Assembly: GCA_000611775.1 (NCBI GenBank)
Contig: KK106981.1
Span: forward strand, 1,304,620 to 1,368,619
From: Umbilicaria muhlenbergii
Lineage: Eukaryota; Ascomycota; Lecanoromycetes; Umbilicariales; Umbilicariaceae
Direction: 5' to 3'
DNA length: 64,000 nucleotides
The notes beneath the pieces were generated by a model. It did not search any database. It worked only from the letters and a program-made list of their open reading frames with translations, and was not told where the DNA came from. The translations under genes and the position numbers were made by a program. This document shows positions 44,137-57,275 of the stretch, piece by piece. Every line of letters begins with the position of its first letter. Position 1 is the stretch's first letter.

Positions 44137-46047
44137 GACGGCTGAAGTGTTGAAATGTTGGAAAAGTATGCTGTACTGCAGAGAGCGGTCAGGTAATTGT
44201 GGGTTCAAGGTGAACCATATTCGGAGGTACCTAGACCGGCAGGTGGCTTAGATCTGGAAGGGACGCCGTCACAGAGATCCTTTACATACCTACAAGAATT
44301 GTCGGACAGGCTGGACTAGCTCTAACCTGATGATGCTACGGCGGTGGTTAACGTCGTACATCATCTAGTACTTTTGAGGGGGGGTTTCCCACTAAGCGGG
44401 CTCACTCACCAAGAGCGAAAGACGAGATTTCTTCCGTGAAGTACGCGCCAATGACTCCAACGACCGTGGACACCTCCTTGAGGTATGTTATCGTCGATAT
44501 CCTCGAGCTAAATCATTACGAACATCGTGGTGCGGGTTTTGGTGGCCTGGTGGTGGAGATGTACCAAGTATGGTTTGAGCAAAGGATGGAATTCAGCCTC
44601 GAATCAAGTAGCTTCGCCTTACGACAAGGCGGCGCAGGCAATGCGGAATAACGTAAGTCCGGCTGCGGTCGTCTTACATGCATTGGCAGTCAATCGAGTG
44701 TTATGTCTTCGGGGGACGCAGAGGATCGACAGCAGAGGATCGACAGCAGAGCGGCATGTTTCAATCGGTAAATCCACGTTAAGGGGCAAAGTCTTCACCA
44801 GAACTGCCGGGGATAAGGGGACCCTTCTAGGCTGCTGAGCGGAAGGGGTGTTATCTGTCACACGCCGTCTACCCGCTATCTTGCCGCGAGGACGCATGCC
44901 CGAAAGGCCCATGCTGAAACGCTGCACCGACCCTGAAAGTTATTCTCCACCAAGTCGAGTGCTAGAACCGTTGGACAGTCATTCATGCTCCATTTTCGGA
45001 TTACAGCATCACCAAATCCCAAAAAGAAGCATTAAGAGACTCTGCTAGCTGCATCCGAAGACATCACAGTTTGACAGGATTTGTTAGATCGGAGCTTCTA
45101 TTAACCAAGATACTCATTGCATTCCTTGCGTTCTTTTCATCCTTGACATTGGCTGGAATTTCGCAGTTGTATCCTCTTTCTAGACAAAAGGTCCCATGAT
45201 GAATCGTTGAGTGAAAGACTTTTGCCGCGCGATGGTGTTTCAGCAACAGCGGCAAGGCTAGAGGCTATGGTTTTGCATTTCCAATAGAAAAATGCTGCAC
45301 AGTCAGTTGTTTTCTCAAGATGCTTTGGACTTTCACATTAGCGGAAGTGGCTCTATCCAGGATAAAATATTACTAGTGCGGGCGGAAGCCCTTGGCACCA
45401 ACACTCTCCACCCCTTATGAAATTGCCAACAATAGTCAATAACATCGTGGCATCAGCCACCAGTACGGTGAAGTTCGTCCTTGCTGCTGTTGTCAGTATT
45501 CTCTACGAGGAAAAGAAAATCACCACCAAACAGACAAACGCCCATCCTTTCTTCCATCATGGTCTCTGAGATATTAAAAAACATCTTCTGAGCTCCCCGT
45601 CGCAGCTTGACATTCGTATCTGCTGTGATGATGATGGTATGAGGCCTGCTTGAAGCGGGGGTTATTGTTTCGAGTAGGACTATTCTTTGTGCAGCGGTGC
45701 AGTCTAGGGTTATCTCTGTACCAGCTATATGAATGATGCCTGTACATTTACTTCTAAGACTGTAACACTGCAATTCGGCGACAGTTCTAGATACCTCCAC
45801 TGTGGAAGGATATTGAGGGGAACCGCGGCTGCCATGTGGTTTGACGGGGCTGGCGCCGGGTTCCTGCCGTTAAGGTTTCCTTTCGGCAGTGCTTTCGCTG
45901 GCGTTGACGTACTTACTTCATAGCGCTCCGGGGCCCCGCCCTGCCCTTATTGCCGGTACTCGGAGCTCACCCTATATATCTTCCTCTTCACTCAATCGAC
46001 GACCTCATTGCCGCAGTGTCCATTCAGTGACTAAAGTGTTTATCGAA
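44137..46047. other. Intergenic region between divergent Cla4 and esterase genes
   Basis: 1.9 kb with only short, mostly ATG-less frames. A 115-codon frame on the minus strand (45453-45800) reads like protein in part but lacks an ATG and any recognised domain. The direct repeat GAGGATCGACAGCA lies near 44720-44750. Promoters of both flanking genes should be here. Confidence 0.4.
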
Positions 46048-47259
46048 ATGCCTCTTCATAGCGATCTCCGTATTGATGCCTCGAAGTTCAGGCCTGAAGC
46101 GATCAGCCAGTCGGCCTACAAGCTCAACGATCATCTGATACAACTTGGGAAGGAAGCTCCGAAATGGTGGGAGGTGGGAGGTATGACTCTGCTAACCGAG
46201 GCCTCAATGCAGCCTTGCTAAGATCGGGAGAAACACAGCTGAAAAATACCGTATAATGAGGAGAGTACGGTTCCCGCAGTACAACACACGACGAACCCAG
46301 TTGATCGCCACAATAGAACGGTGAAACACCCTTCCCTAAACGCACCGTCATCGAATCTGGAAAAGATGTGTCGATACCGTCACGAGATGGAGGACGGGAC
46401 ATATCATGCCGAGTATTTGCGCCTGAGAATGGCCGACAAGCGAAGGGAGTCTTCATGCATATCCATGGCGGAGGCTGGGTGCTTCAAAGCGAGTTGGAGT
46501 AAGCCTCTCCACATCCACGCTGTTGGAACTATGTGCTCATATTAGTGCAAGTCAGGATTCCCTTCTCAAAGCCATAGCAGACGGCTCCGACCTTGCTGTG
46601 ATCTCCGTCGGCTATCGATTGGCACCTGAGAACCCCTACCCGCAGCCTCTTTATGACTGTTTCGATGTTGCAGAATGGCTTGTAGATAATGCCAAATCGC
46701 TAGTTGGCGCGGAGTTAAAGTTTATTGGGGGCGAGGTTAGCAGTCATCAGCCTGAAGCCTGCCAATGCTGACGCAAGGATAGTCTGCTGGAGGGCATCTC
46801 TCTCTGCTCACAGTCTATCACCTACTCAAGGCCAAGCCGAGTTTTCATTTTGCCGGCACAGTGCTCCACTACGGCGCCTACGACCTGTCCTTTCTACCCT
46901 CAGCGCGCATTTTTTCCAAGCCGCTGATACTGGATTTTACTGTAATGCAACACTTTTGTGATGCCTTTCTACCTGGCACCACACCTGATCAACGCAAAGA
47001 CCCCGCCATATCACCTTTCTACCAAGATCTTACAGGCATGAAGCTTCCTCCGGCGCTGTTCACCTGCGGAACCGAGGACTGCTTGTTGGATGACACGATG
47101 ATGATGGCGGTGAAGTATCAGATGAGTGGGGCGAAAACTGTAGTTAGGATCATTCCGGGGGCGCCTCACGGGTACATTATCTTCCCGCCGGATCAAGTAG
47201 CAAGTGCTAAGGAAGGGCTGGAGGCGATGAGGGAATTTCTGACAGAGAACCTGGGCTGA
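46048..47259 (+). CDS. Alpha/beta-hydrolase-3 (HSL-family) esterase, five exons
   Basis: Exons: 46048-46180, 46239-46264 (26 nt), 46317-46498, 46552-46735 and 46783-47259; 333 residues. The N-terminus includes KWWEVGAEKYRIMRRNGETP, joined from three exons. Then KGVFMHIHGGGWVLQSE gives the HGGGW oxyanion motif, VISVGYRLAPENPYP the family signature, and GGE|SAGGHL the nucleophile motif, with the Ser at the start of exon 5. GTEDCLLDD and PHGYIIF supply the likely acid and His. HSL-type esterases hydrolyse short- to medium-chain esters or lactones. The substrate is unknown. The 26-nt exon and the GESAGG motif split by an intron hide the gene from a plain frame scan. Confidence 0.88.
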
Positions 47260-48681
47260 GGGTCAAGGGAGATGGACATGAACAAGCGACACCGGCAGTA
47301 TATACTGTATTCACATGTTAAATTGGTGTAGGACTTCACTTGAACAATTTCATTAGTAATATCTAAATTGACGAGCTCACTACGAGAGCGGGCCCTAAGC
47401 TTATTGGGGCGCAGACCTATCGGCGTTAAGAGCCGGAGGTGGATCAATTAGAAGCCGAGACAGGCCGATTGGACAGCGCCGCGGGGAAATAGAACTAACA
47501 CCGAATAACCTCATTTTCAACGTCACCTCTTGCTTCCTTAATCCTACTTCGGACAACAATGTGTTAATGCTTTCCTTATTGACATATTGTGGAAAATGTG
47601 TTGCTGGAGATCTTGGGCAGACTTTAGTGATTGGCCTGGTCCTCGCAAAATCTTGCTTCGCTCGGCAGCTTTGGTCCACGGAACACCTTTTTGCCCACTC
47701 TCATGCGCTGAAACATGACACCTTTGCTTCCTGGTCCTCTGGAGGACTTTGGAGATGTGTCCGCTGCTCATTCGACGATTTTCGACAAGGAATAGGGGTT
47801 TTTTGGCGCTTAAGGACAAATGTGACTCATACCTAACAAACTAGCGCAAGGGAGGGAACGATGGAAGCGACATATTCTTGCCTGTTTACAAAGGACCAAG
47901 GACACAGCAGACCTGAAATACAGAGGTTTGTTCTATTTCTCTAGAGGAGAGAATTGGTACAGCAGGACAAACCTGAAGTATCCCACCTGCAGTGTCCCAT
48001 CGACACAGCAAGGACCACGGTGCTTTCAATACAGGCCAGCAAAGTAACGACTATCCTTTATATCTGAAAGCCGTTCAACGACCCCAACGCCTATCTTACG
48101 CAGAACGGTAGTACATGGTCCGGAGAGAAAGATAGAAAGCAAACATGGAGAAATCGCTGAACTGAAAGGAAGACTCGATCCGGTAAAGCGGACCCCGGCA
48201 TGATAAAAACGAGCAACAATAGCTTTTATTATCAGACACCAGCTGGCAGCCGAATGCTGATCAGAGGAAAGGAAATCGTAAGCGCCATCATGTCTGACAA
48301 CGCTCTTGAGGCCAGCCAGCAGATCGGCCCAGCCTACGGCGTATACTTAGCGATGCTGTGCTCGAAGGCGGACATCGAGATAAGCCTTGACCGGAGGCAC
48401 CAGTCCAGAATTTGCTAGGCCATTTAGGCATTTCGACTTATCCTCTTTGGAAGGCTGCTGGAAACCTCACTTATCTTCGAAAAGCCCAGCAGAACCGTGC
48501 AACATTTCCCCCCTTGGTGAGCCTCGGCTTATTCGAAACACCATTTGTGAAGGGACGCCTGCAACAGAAGGCCAAGCGATTGCGACCTTTGAGCATGGCC
48601 GACGAGGGGACCTTTGACAGAGGCGGCAATTCATGGGTCTTTATCCAGCTCCGTTGGCGTACTATCCTGCAGTCCCATTAC
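47260..48681. other. Intergenic region opening the AT-richer right part
   Basis: No supported gene. A 72-codon plus-strand frame from an ATG at 48200 has no recognised content. The words AAGGACCAAGGACACAGCAG and CAGCAGGACAAACCTGAAGT repeat loosely near 47890-48010. Confidence 0.4.
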
Positions 48682-50610
48682 TCAGTCATCGGTCTGGGAG
48701 CTTGCATCATTGGGGTCCGAGTAGATGTCGGGTGCGCTGACGTCAGGCATGCCGAAGGTGGGGAACTCGAGCCCACCGTCTTCAGTAAGACAGGGATTGA
48801 GACTGCTGCGTGCGAACGACAACAGCTCGTCAACTTCACCAAGTGTTTCGCGACTCAGATCTGGATTTCCGAGGTCGAAGCCACGACGGTCATCTAGCGT
48901 GCTGGGATCTTCTGATAACGGCCGGCTGGAAAGCTGTGAACCCCATTCGTACAGCACCGAAGGCATGTGCGGGACTTCATTTGCTGCCGCTTCTTCGAAG
49001 GTAACCTGCGGGTGTTATCTTCGTCGCTGTAGCAAGAGCTCCCACGAAGTCGAAGACTTACCGGCACTCGGTCTGGCAAAGTGGATCGTTTTGGGGTGGC
49101 ATCGTCATCTGAGTCATTTTCCATAGCAGTCCGCTTGCGCTTCTCTCCTGGGTTCGCGAAGTAGTTCGTTTGAGCGATGTCGTTCCGAGGCGAATGCTCT
49201 TCCCTTGGGCTAAATGCGTTATCGAAGTGATCGTTCAATGTTTCATGGGCGTAAGCATCGAAGTGATCACTTGAAGAACCTGCAAGCCTGCCGTTATCGT
49301 AGGCGTTTTCTTCTGTGAACAAGTTGCCCTGTGTCTCTCTACATTAGCATATGTTGTGTCCCCATGTATGATATGCGGTACTCGCATTGCATTGTCGGTT
49401 GCCTGTTAGCTCCGCGCTTTGCTTTCCTTCTGCTTTCTTCCGCTCTTCATCTGTCACGCTTTCAGGGGAGCCTCGGAAGTCGACATAACCGCTGTACAAT
49501 GCGCTCCTGGCTGCGACATGAATGGTTGAATGAAGGCTTGGGTCGCTATGATAATCCTCTTCTGCGATGTCCGACGGGTCTTCACGGTCATCCGACTCTT
49601 GATAGCCAGGAGCACCTACCTCTAGCTCTTCATGTACAAACAGCTCTTTTTCCTCATCAGAACCCAGCTCGTCATCCAATTCGTCCTCGGCATCGTCAGA
49701 CTCCTGCTCGTCTGTATCAACCTGGCTGGTATCATCATCAGACGTTTCATCGCTGCTATCCCACTGCTCCTCGTCGTCCTCGATAGGTGCTTGAGTTGCG
49801 ATGGTTCTGCGGGCACGACCCTCTCCCTGACCAGTCCACAGAACAGGGTGAGGGACTCGGCCGCCAGTCTCGCCAAGGTTGGGATCAATGAGACCAGGGG
49901 TTGTGCCGCGGGTGGTGTTGTTTGCACGCTGTGCTGGCGACAACAAGGCGAGGATGCTTGCCTCTTTAGGGCTCGTTTTCTTTCCGTGCCAAGAGAGGAG
50001 GGAGTACGCTGGCCGCCAGGACCTACACGCTCTCATATTCAGAGCGTTTTCATTGGGCCGGTTCACGCCATCCATCCTCATCGTGATGTCCGCCCAACGC
50101 ATTCGCCCATCGCCACGTCTCCAAGCCTCCAGGATTAGTGCTGACTCGGCGGTGCCGATCACATCAGGCTGCGCGCATATTAGCAACTGTCAATTCGATG
50201 TTGGCTGGGAACTTGCCAGGATTTTGTAATCCAGCAGTGGCCTAGGTGCGGTTCCGGGCTCTGGGTGCTGTTCGAACATTGAGATTCCGTTACCATCAAG
50301 CTTCTGAGGAGGGACCCTGCTGTTCTTGAACGTGTTCCACGCTTCAGATGGTCTCAAATCGTACAAGATTGATGGGAGGTTGTCCCTATCATCCCACAGG
50401 TGCTGGCCTGGATGGTAACTTGTCACGTCGTTCGGACCTCCTCGTCCAATACGACGCGCCACAGCTACGTAAGCGTTAGTTCATTCGCTATGGCTGAGCT
50501 GATCAGGATCCCATCTTACCATAAGTCGTCGGACCACCTGGGGCGATTTGAGTGTTCGTCGCTGCGAGGTAGAACGGTGTCTGGTCCCAAGCCACGGGTG
50601 TAGTCGCCAT
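48682..50610 (-). CDS. Unknown acidic, probably nuclear protein: paralog family copy A (apparently intact)
   Basis: Proposed exons, high to low: 50610-50520, 50464-50217, 50168 to about 49382, about 49335-49062 and 49005-48682; roughly 575 residues. I do not recognise the family. Visible parts: APGGPTTYAVARRIGRGGP near the N-terminus; VTSYHPGQHLW; a central conserved block IGTAES...EAWRR...RWADITMRMD then NMRACRSWRPAYSLLSW; ANNTTRGTTPGLIDPN; a very acidic segment of ~110 residues (DDEEQWDSSDETSDDDTSQ and on); and a basic NLS-like PGEKRKRTAM. Intron 2 (50169-50216, 48 nt) uses a GCAAGT donor, a rare GC-AG intron. No stop or frameshift was found in this reading; the junction near 49340-49380 is the weakest. 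Basic plus acidic composition suggests a nuclear, chromatin-linked or transcriptional role; this is inference only. Confidence 0.65.
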
Positions 50611-52071
50611 CACGTAGGTCACGATTGGCCTTTCGACTGTACGATACAGATCGTTTGTCAGTTACCCGGCAAAGAGTGAGAAACGAGCACAAAGAACGTG
50701 AATTGGAAGGTGGAGTGCAAGAGAGCGTTGTACGGTATGAGGGAACGCTCTTCAACATTCAGTGCGATATGATGTATAAGGATGGTGTGGATACGGTGTG
50801 GATTGTCTCACACAGTATCCCAGTATGCATCGATATAATGGGGTAATGTTGGGGCTCGAGTGAAACAGTCTTGCCACTCGCAGCAGTCATATGGCGCCAT
50901 CTTGTGCCATTGGCATAGCTGATAGTGCTAAGGGACGCTCACGATGAACTTACCTGATTGTATTGGGAAATGAGTTTGTCGTGGAGGTGGCGCAGCGTCG
51001 TTGTTGCCTGAGAATAACCAACACTCAGAAGGCAAGGGGGCCGTCGAAGATTAAGACGACCAAGGTTGATGCAAAATTCTTTTGCATCCACAATTTCGTG
51101 CAGGATGGATTTGCACAAGCTCGATCTGTTGCAACGATGCAGTTCGTAAAGTGCAAGAAGATATGGAAGAGTTTTGGAGTCTTGTCGATGCTGAGTCGTT
51201 GGTTACGATCAAATCAGATGAATAACAAGCGTGACCTTGCAAAAAGTCATCAAATCGGAGCCTTAGATTGGACAACCGTTACCCGGCCTGGAACGAAGAC
51301 ATCAGATTACAAGATGCTAGCCAACCACGAAGCAGTAATTACTCGTCAACCTCAACAACATCATTCGGCCCATACAGTAGTCCGGGCTTCTAAAGCCCTA
51401 ACTAGCGAAAAAGAATACGCGAGTTGGATCTCCGCCACATCAATGACACCACTGTACTTTCAGTCTCATCACTGCTGTCCGATGCAGATTGCTACAGCAA
51501 TATTCTTTATTTCAATGTACTCTGTCAAGAGCTATATAAGCACGATTTGGCGCGGCTTTGACATACAAGCAATAGAGCATTACCCAGTCCACAAGCATAC
51601 GCATGACTGCGAGGCGCTTACAAGGAGGGCTTCGGAGGGATCAATGATCGAAAGGTTGATATATATACAAACGGGTAAAGGATGCCCGGTCAGGAATATT
51701 CGCTACAGTTGCTCCTGTTATTCGATTTGGAAGTGAATGCTTGGATTGATCTGCCTGTGTGAGAGATCGATTGGTATACAACGAGCATGAAACAATGCTG
51801 AGCGTCTAGGAAGTGCTGGAATGGCAGCACGTAGTGCTTTAAGCCATAAGTCGTCTCTAGCGCATAACCTTACGACGCAACCGGTTGGAACTGAATTGGA
51901 TCGAGATCTAAGTGCTTTTGATACTAGGTACAAAGACTGTCTCAAAACTGTTGCCAGAAAGGGAATCGCATGTTTGTAACGCCGTGGTTTAAATCAGTAG
52001 CCAAGGGAAGACCATGTTGCTAAAGGTATGAAGAGTAATAAGAACCAAAGACAGAGCAAGCTTGAGCCGGC
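50611..52071. other. Region between family copies A and B
   Basis: A plus-strand frame of 257 codons (50963-51736) lacks an ATG for its first 58 codons and shows no domain; it is not called. This region must carry the promoter of copy A and the 3' flank of copy B. AT-richer than the left half of the window by eye. Confidence 0.4.
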
Positions 52072-54346
52072 TTAATAGTTCTCCATATTCATCAGTTCTC
52101 TCAAGATGTCAAAGCCCGGGGGATTTGTATCTTCAGGGAAGGCCTCGTCATCAGCAGCCACAGCGTGGTCCGAGGTTGTATGAGTATCGAAGTCGTTTGC
52201 AGTGCTCAAGGGTGGTAGATCTGAGGTACAGGTCGGTGTGCCAAGGGTAGGGAGGTATCCGTGACCAGCTTCTGCAGTGCGCACAGGTGCTCCGGTTTCT
52301 GGTGTGTATCCCAACAGCCTTGAACTGCCGAAACGCTTGAGCGGGTCATCAACGCTTGAAGAATCAAGGGTGGCTTCATTGGAGATGAAGTCAGGCGAGG
52401 CTGCCAGTGTTGCGTAACCGGAGTCATGGCCTGGAGGTCTAATGAGTTGTGACGGCGAAGTTTCTGAGGCTGACAACGTCCTATTCTCTGTCGGAAATCC
52501 AGGCGTGAAGGCATGGTAATTTAAGGAATTTCGCTCCGCGAACGTTGGCAATGCCTGTGTAGACAGTCGGGTCAGCGACAAGCCCCAGAAAAGAGCAACA
52601 GTGACTTACTAAAATATTATCGTCTATCTACCGTACCTTCTTTGACGATAGGTCTTCCCCGTCGTATTCGTTGGAAGCAGCGCGCTTGCGTCCGGCTGTC
52701 AAAGGCAGAGCAATGTTATCATATGGGAATTGATATGGAATGACGGTATCATTTATCAATGAGCCTGCATTAGTGTCAGCTATTGGAGATTGGTAAGTGC
52801 TGAAAGTCCATATGTGGCTGTTGAACATGCTTGAGTCTCCTGTGATTCCAGCGGCAGCAGTTGTTGTGCCTGTATCAAAGATGCTGTTTGTGGCGTCGTC
52901 AATCTGTTGCAACTGTTTCAGCATCTGAGAGCCTGAGCAAGACGTTGAAGTTACTTACCGCATACTGTATATCATCATGGGTTGGAGAAGTTGGAGTACT
53001 AACTGTACTATAGTTGATAAGTCTAGGATATACGTTGCTCATAAGAGACCCAAAGAGCTCCCTGTCAACAACGCGGGGAGAGCTTCCAGTGCGAGGCAGA
53101 AGGGCATGTCCATGGCCCAGCGAGTGATAGTGCTCTAAGATGTCACTCTGAAGATCCTCTTCGCTGTATGGGTTGGTCGCCGTCGTGTTCACCTCACCTT
53201 CATGCGGAGATCCCTCTAATTGTCCAACGTCTCTATCGTCGCTGGCATTGCTACCTTCAGAGCTCTCGTCAATCGCATCGGGTTCGCTACTAGCGCCACT
53301 AATGCTGACACCGTCCATCTCAACCTCACTGTATTCATGTGCTCCATCGTCAGCATCATCCGAGCTGTTCGGCTCCTCATCAACTTCTCCGTTGTTCTCA
53401 AAGACGTCTTCTGAGCCTTCTTCGTCATCATCCTCTGAACCCTCTTCCTGTTCTTCTTCGGAGGTCTCCTCAGAGTCGCTAACCTCGACCACAACCCTTC
53501 GCTGACGTCGAGCTATTCCCTGGCCATGATGAGGGACAGGGACTGGGATTCGCCTACTCCCTGCGCACAGGGTAGCATTGACTAACCCAGGCGTTGACCC
53601 GCGAGTGGTGTTTGCGGCTATCTGCGCACTCGAGAGTCGCGCTAGAACGCTGTTCCTTCTGGAGTTGGTGCGTGAGGATGGACTTTTTGAGTGACATGCA
53701 AGCATGCAAAATGTCGGCCTCCAGTACCGGCATGCTCGCATCTGCAGGGTGTTTGGGGATGGGCGGTTAGGCCTCTCCATCCGCATTATGAAATCAATCC
53801 ATCGAATATCGGGACGTAATCGACGAATCGCCTCATAGAAGAAGAAGTCTTCTGCTGTTCCGATTTTGTCGGCGAGCTTTCAATTTTAGTAATGGTATGT
53901 TGAATGGTTTGGAGTCTTGAGTTGAGGCAACTTACAATCTTCCAATCTAGGATTGCTCGTGGAGGCTGCTCAGGTTCCGGAAAATGCTCCCACATGAGTT
54001 TTTTGTGCAGGTATATGCGGATTGTTCTTCAACACGTACCATGCTCAGCTGTCAGGGTAAAGGTGATACATTATTTCCGGCATTGAATCAACGCTCCACG
54101 TGGCTTGGCCCGGATGGGAGCTCGTGACACCTAAAGAGAAGGCGTTATTTCAAGGGAGACTCTTACGGACAAGAAATCCCTTACCAGTCACTGAGTTTCC
54201 AGTTGGTCGCGGAATGGCTATACCTTAGTTAGCGTCTGGTATGTGTATCTAGGGGTAGCCTGGATAGGAGATTGACTATATCTTGTTGGACCACCAGGAA
54301 CAAGTTGATTGGCCTCTGCTGCTTCAACATCAAACGCTGCTCCCAT
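52072..54346 (-). pseudogene. Paralog family copy B, with stop and frameshift in the N-terminal part
   Basis: The N-terminal exon starts at 54346 (ANQLVPGGPTRY, like copy A), then AIPRPTGNSVTG and VTSSHPGQATW after an intron each. Here copy A reads RPSEAWNTFKN but copy B has a TGA at 54045-54047 (PDS*AWYVLKN), and a run of six T (53999-54004) shifts the frame before WEHFPEPEQPPRAILDWKI. After the next intron everything is open: ADKIGTAED...RWIDFIMRME, NTLQMRACRYWRPTFCMLAC, ANTTRGSTPGLVN, ~130 acidic residues (EETSEEEQEEGSEDDDEEGS and on), an NLS-like AGRKRAAS...SSKKVR, and a C-terminus ending RELMNMENY. Either a pseudogene, or a protein that starts further in. Confidence 0.6.
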
Positions 54347-57275
54347 GGTATGCTTGCGGCGTTGGAAGTCGTCAGCTTGAGTTTGATGAAATCTCTGATA
54401 GATGCGTGAATCTATTGCTTCCCGTCATTAGCTTCGTGTATCGTGTCGGAGTGGTGACAAAACGAGGAATTGCTGGTTATACGTCGTGCGGCAGCATGTG
54501 TCTGACGGGGCTGGGATGACGGAGCGTTTAAGAATGCTCAATGTACAGAGAACCAACTATTTACGGTCAAAAGCCGTGCTCTTGATGCTGGGAAACAGTG
54601 GCAGGGAGGTCGCGGCGAGGCTATCACTGCCGCTGGGCCACAAAGGGTTATGAACAGAGTGGATAAATGATAAGTGGTGTTATGTGATGAGTCGGTGAGC
54701 AGAGACGAATAAGAAGTCCTGCACAGACGCTACTCTCGCAGCCCATATCCAGGAAGGCTGTCAAAGTGCAAAATGAGGGTTACCAGATATTTTTCGACAA
54801 ACCGAGGGGCTTTCCACACCTGATGATGATAGAAGCGTTGAATGGTATGGTTGGGAAACCATTGTGAGCTGCAAGAAGTGTTGCCCTATAATCTGTTAAA
54901 CTGAAAGTTCCAAATGAGTGTTTACCCAGACACGCAATTCCATCAAGCGGTGGGTAACAAGCCGCAAATGCAAGCCCCAAATGGAACAGAGCCGGCCCGA
55001 CTTTACTATATATTGATACATAACGCAAAATAGAAAGAAAGAAAATACTACCCCGTGGCTGGTACACATAGAGTCTGTTTGAGGCTGGAAGACATTACTT
55101 ATCCCTTTGCACAAGAGATAATACGGCCATCATCCTACATGGTGGCTGACACGGTTCAACGACTTGCTTTGGCCTTCCTTAAGTACTTGAGAGGTCGTTG
55201 AACATTTCTCAGAGGAGCATCGTGCGGCCTATTCACATCGATGACCTGGCCTACAAGGTAGGGATATTCACTACGAGCTTTCGACTTAGGCCTACCAGTG
55301 AACGCGAGAAGCTCATGAGCGCTGGATAAAGGTACTATGAGTTTGAGGCTGTGGGTTTTGAGGTGCTAGGCTTTAGGTGCCTGGTGCTGTAGCACACTTT
55401 GACTGGGGAAGGTTGTAAGCTATATCAACATCTCTACGCCTGGTGTTGAATCAATGTTGGCTTCATAGGGCGGCAGATTGATGTTTGAGGTGGATCAGTT
55501 GGAGCATTTTCCAATAACATCTATGTTTGCCTTTCCATCACGGATGCCAAACCAGATGAAGGATCATCGGGCATGAGGCGTGTAGTTGGAACAAAGGACA
55601 GTCAAACAATAGCCTGACAGGAATATTTGTCAACTAGCAAAGCACGAATTGTGCTTTGGGTGGCAGCGTACAGGCACAAGCTGTCACAGCCCCGGAAAAC
55701 TGATAGCACCGCGGTGCAAGCAGACGATTATATTCGCTGCTTCTAGAATACCAAAGCTGTCCCCTGAAGCGACCTCATGATTGAATGCTATCGGGAATGC
55801 TGGGATTGTATGGAAGAGAGAAGGAAGAGAGGGCTGGCAGGCACGAAAGTGAAACAGAAAGTAAGCAAGACATATGTTAAACCTAATAGAGTGGGCTCAA
55901 TGCATGAGTCACATAGGAGGCTGTCCTTCTTGCATGTTTTGCTTTTAGATAGGGAGGCCTTGACAACAGCAAGGAATAATCCAGGGAGCTTCGAAGAAAC
56001 AGACGTTGCGGCACCGTCAGACGAGTAGGTCCTATGCGGGAAGAAATAAGAACATGCAAATGCAATCACTTTCAATGGTGTCGCTGGGCAAATGGACTTT
56101 GCACGGAAGCAAAGGTCTAAGTTCTCAAGAAAAGTTGTGCTTCCTCCTTTACCCGTGCCGCTAAGATGGCAAACAGTGGAGCTGCCTCAACGATACCCGG
56201 CCGCTCATGATTGAGAGCCAGTTGACCATTCCAGCCAAAATTGATATCGTGCCGCTGCTAACAGTTCAGGGATCAAAAGAATCGTTGGCCCTTGGCATCA
56301 AGGCTTGCTGGAGCGTGAAGCTCCTCGTTGTTGTCTTGGCCAGTCGTTCCTGGCTCGATCTTATAGGTCCGGGAGTGTGACCAAGCTCCCGAACCCCGGG
56401 ACTTCGCGTACATCGACAAGCTCGACGTGTATAACAGGGTCAAAGAGTGCTGGGTCACTGTCGTCCATGCCACTGAGGGTTTTCGTCTCGTACTGAACGC
56501 CTGTTCATTGTTGACTTCAGTGTTCCACAGCCGTTCAATATCATGGAGGAGAAATTCGGCTCCGCTGTTCCAGAACCTAGAGATCTATAACCAGTATAGT
56601 CTTACTACTCGCTGCTCTAATGACTAATAGGATAGCCCTAGCCTAGAGTGCATTCGGTTGAACCTGAGGAGCGCCATCAATACAATGATGATAGAATGGT
56701 TCATGGTAAGGCATTATGTATGCGACAACCTACCGAGCAGAAGAGCAGTCACGATACACTCTAGTGTAGTACAATTGCAATTTCAATGTGATTCTATGGT
56801 GACAAGGATATTTTTCAGGGGAAGCTCATCACCGGAGCGATCAGAAAGCAACTCCTCCTAACTTCTGTTGAAGACTAGAGTACACAGTAGCTGTTTTGAA
56901 CACGCTGTTAAAGCACATGAACGAAGCACTGGAGTATATCTGCGAGCAGCAACGGTGATATCCGCCCCGTTTTGAGCTGCAGCATAAGTGAACAATAATA
57001 AATACCTGGAGATGATAAAAGACAAGACGTGCTCGCTGCGTTTTTTGTTGCCAAACGATAACTGTCTTCATGAACGCCAACATACGGTGAAGAAGGTGCT
57101 GGACTGGAAGATTCATTGCAGCCACGCGACAAAAGTATCAAGTCCTTCCCCAAGGATGGAATGTAAATGCTTGGGAACGAAGCTTTGAGTCCTAGGCCAA
57201 TGGGAGGTTGAAAAAGCGTTCGTCCGAACCTTCATCAAGGCCCGATTGTCGCTGGACATCAGCGCCCATGAATAA
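54347..57275. other. 2.9-kb region without a supported gene
   Basis: Between copies B and C. Only short frames on both strands, several without an ATG; AT-rich by eye. I see no transposon open frame, no terminal repeats and no RNA gene. Relics too decayed to read may be present. Confidence 0.4.

Noticed and set aside
45453-45800. A 115-codon minus-strand frame (TGIIHIAGTEITLDC onward)
   Set aside because: It reads like protein in part but begins without an ATG, and I found no upstream exon with a proper start; no domain known to me.
48200-48418. A 72-codon plus-strand frame with an ATG
   Set aside because: Too short to support alone, without splicing partners or recognisable motif.
50963-51736. 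A 257-codon plus-strand open frame between copies A and B
   Set aside because: No ATG in its first 58 codons, no domain, no family resemblance and no homolog among the local repeats.
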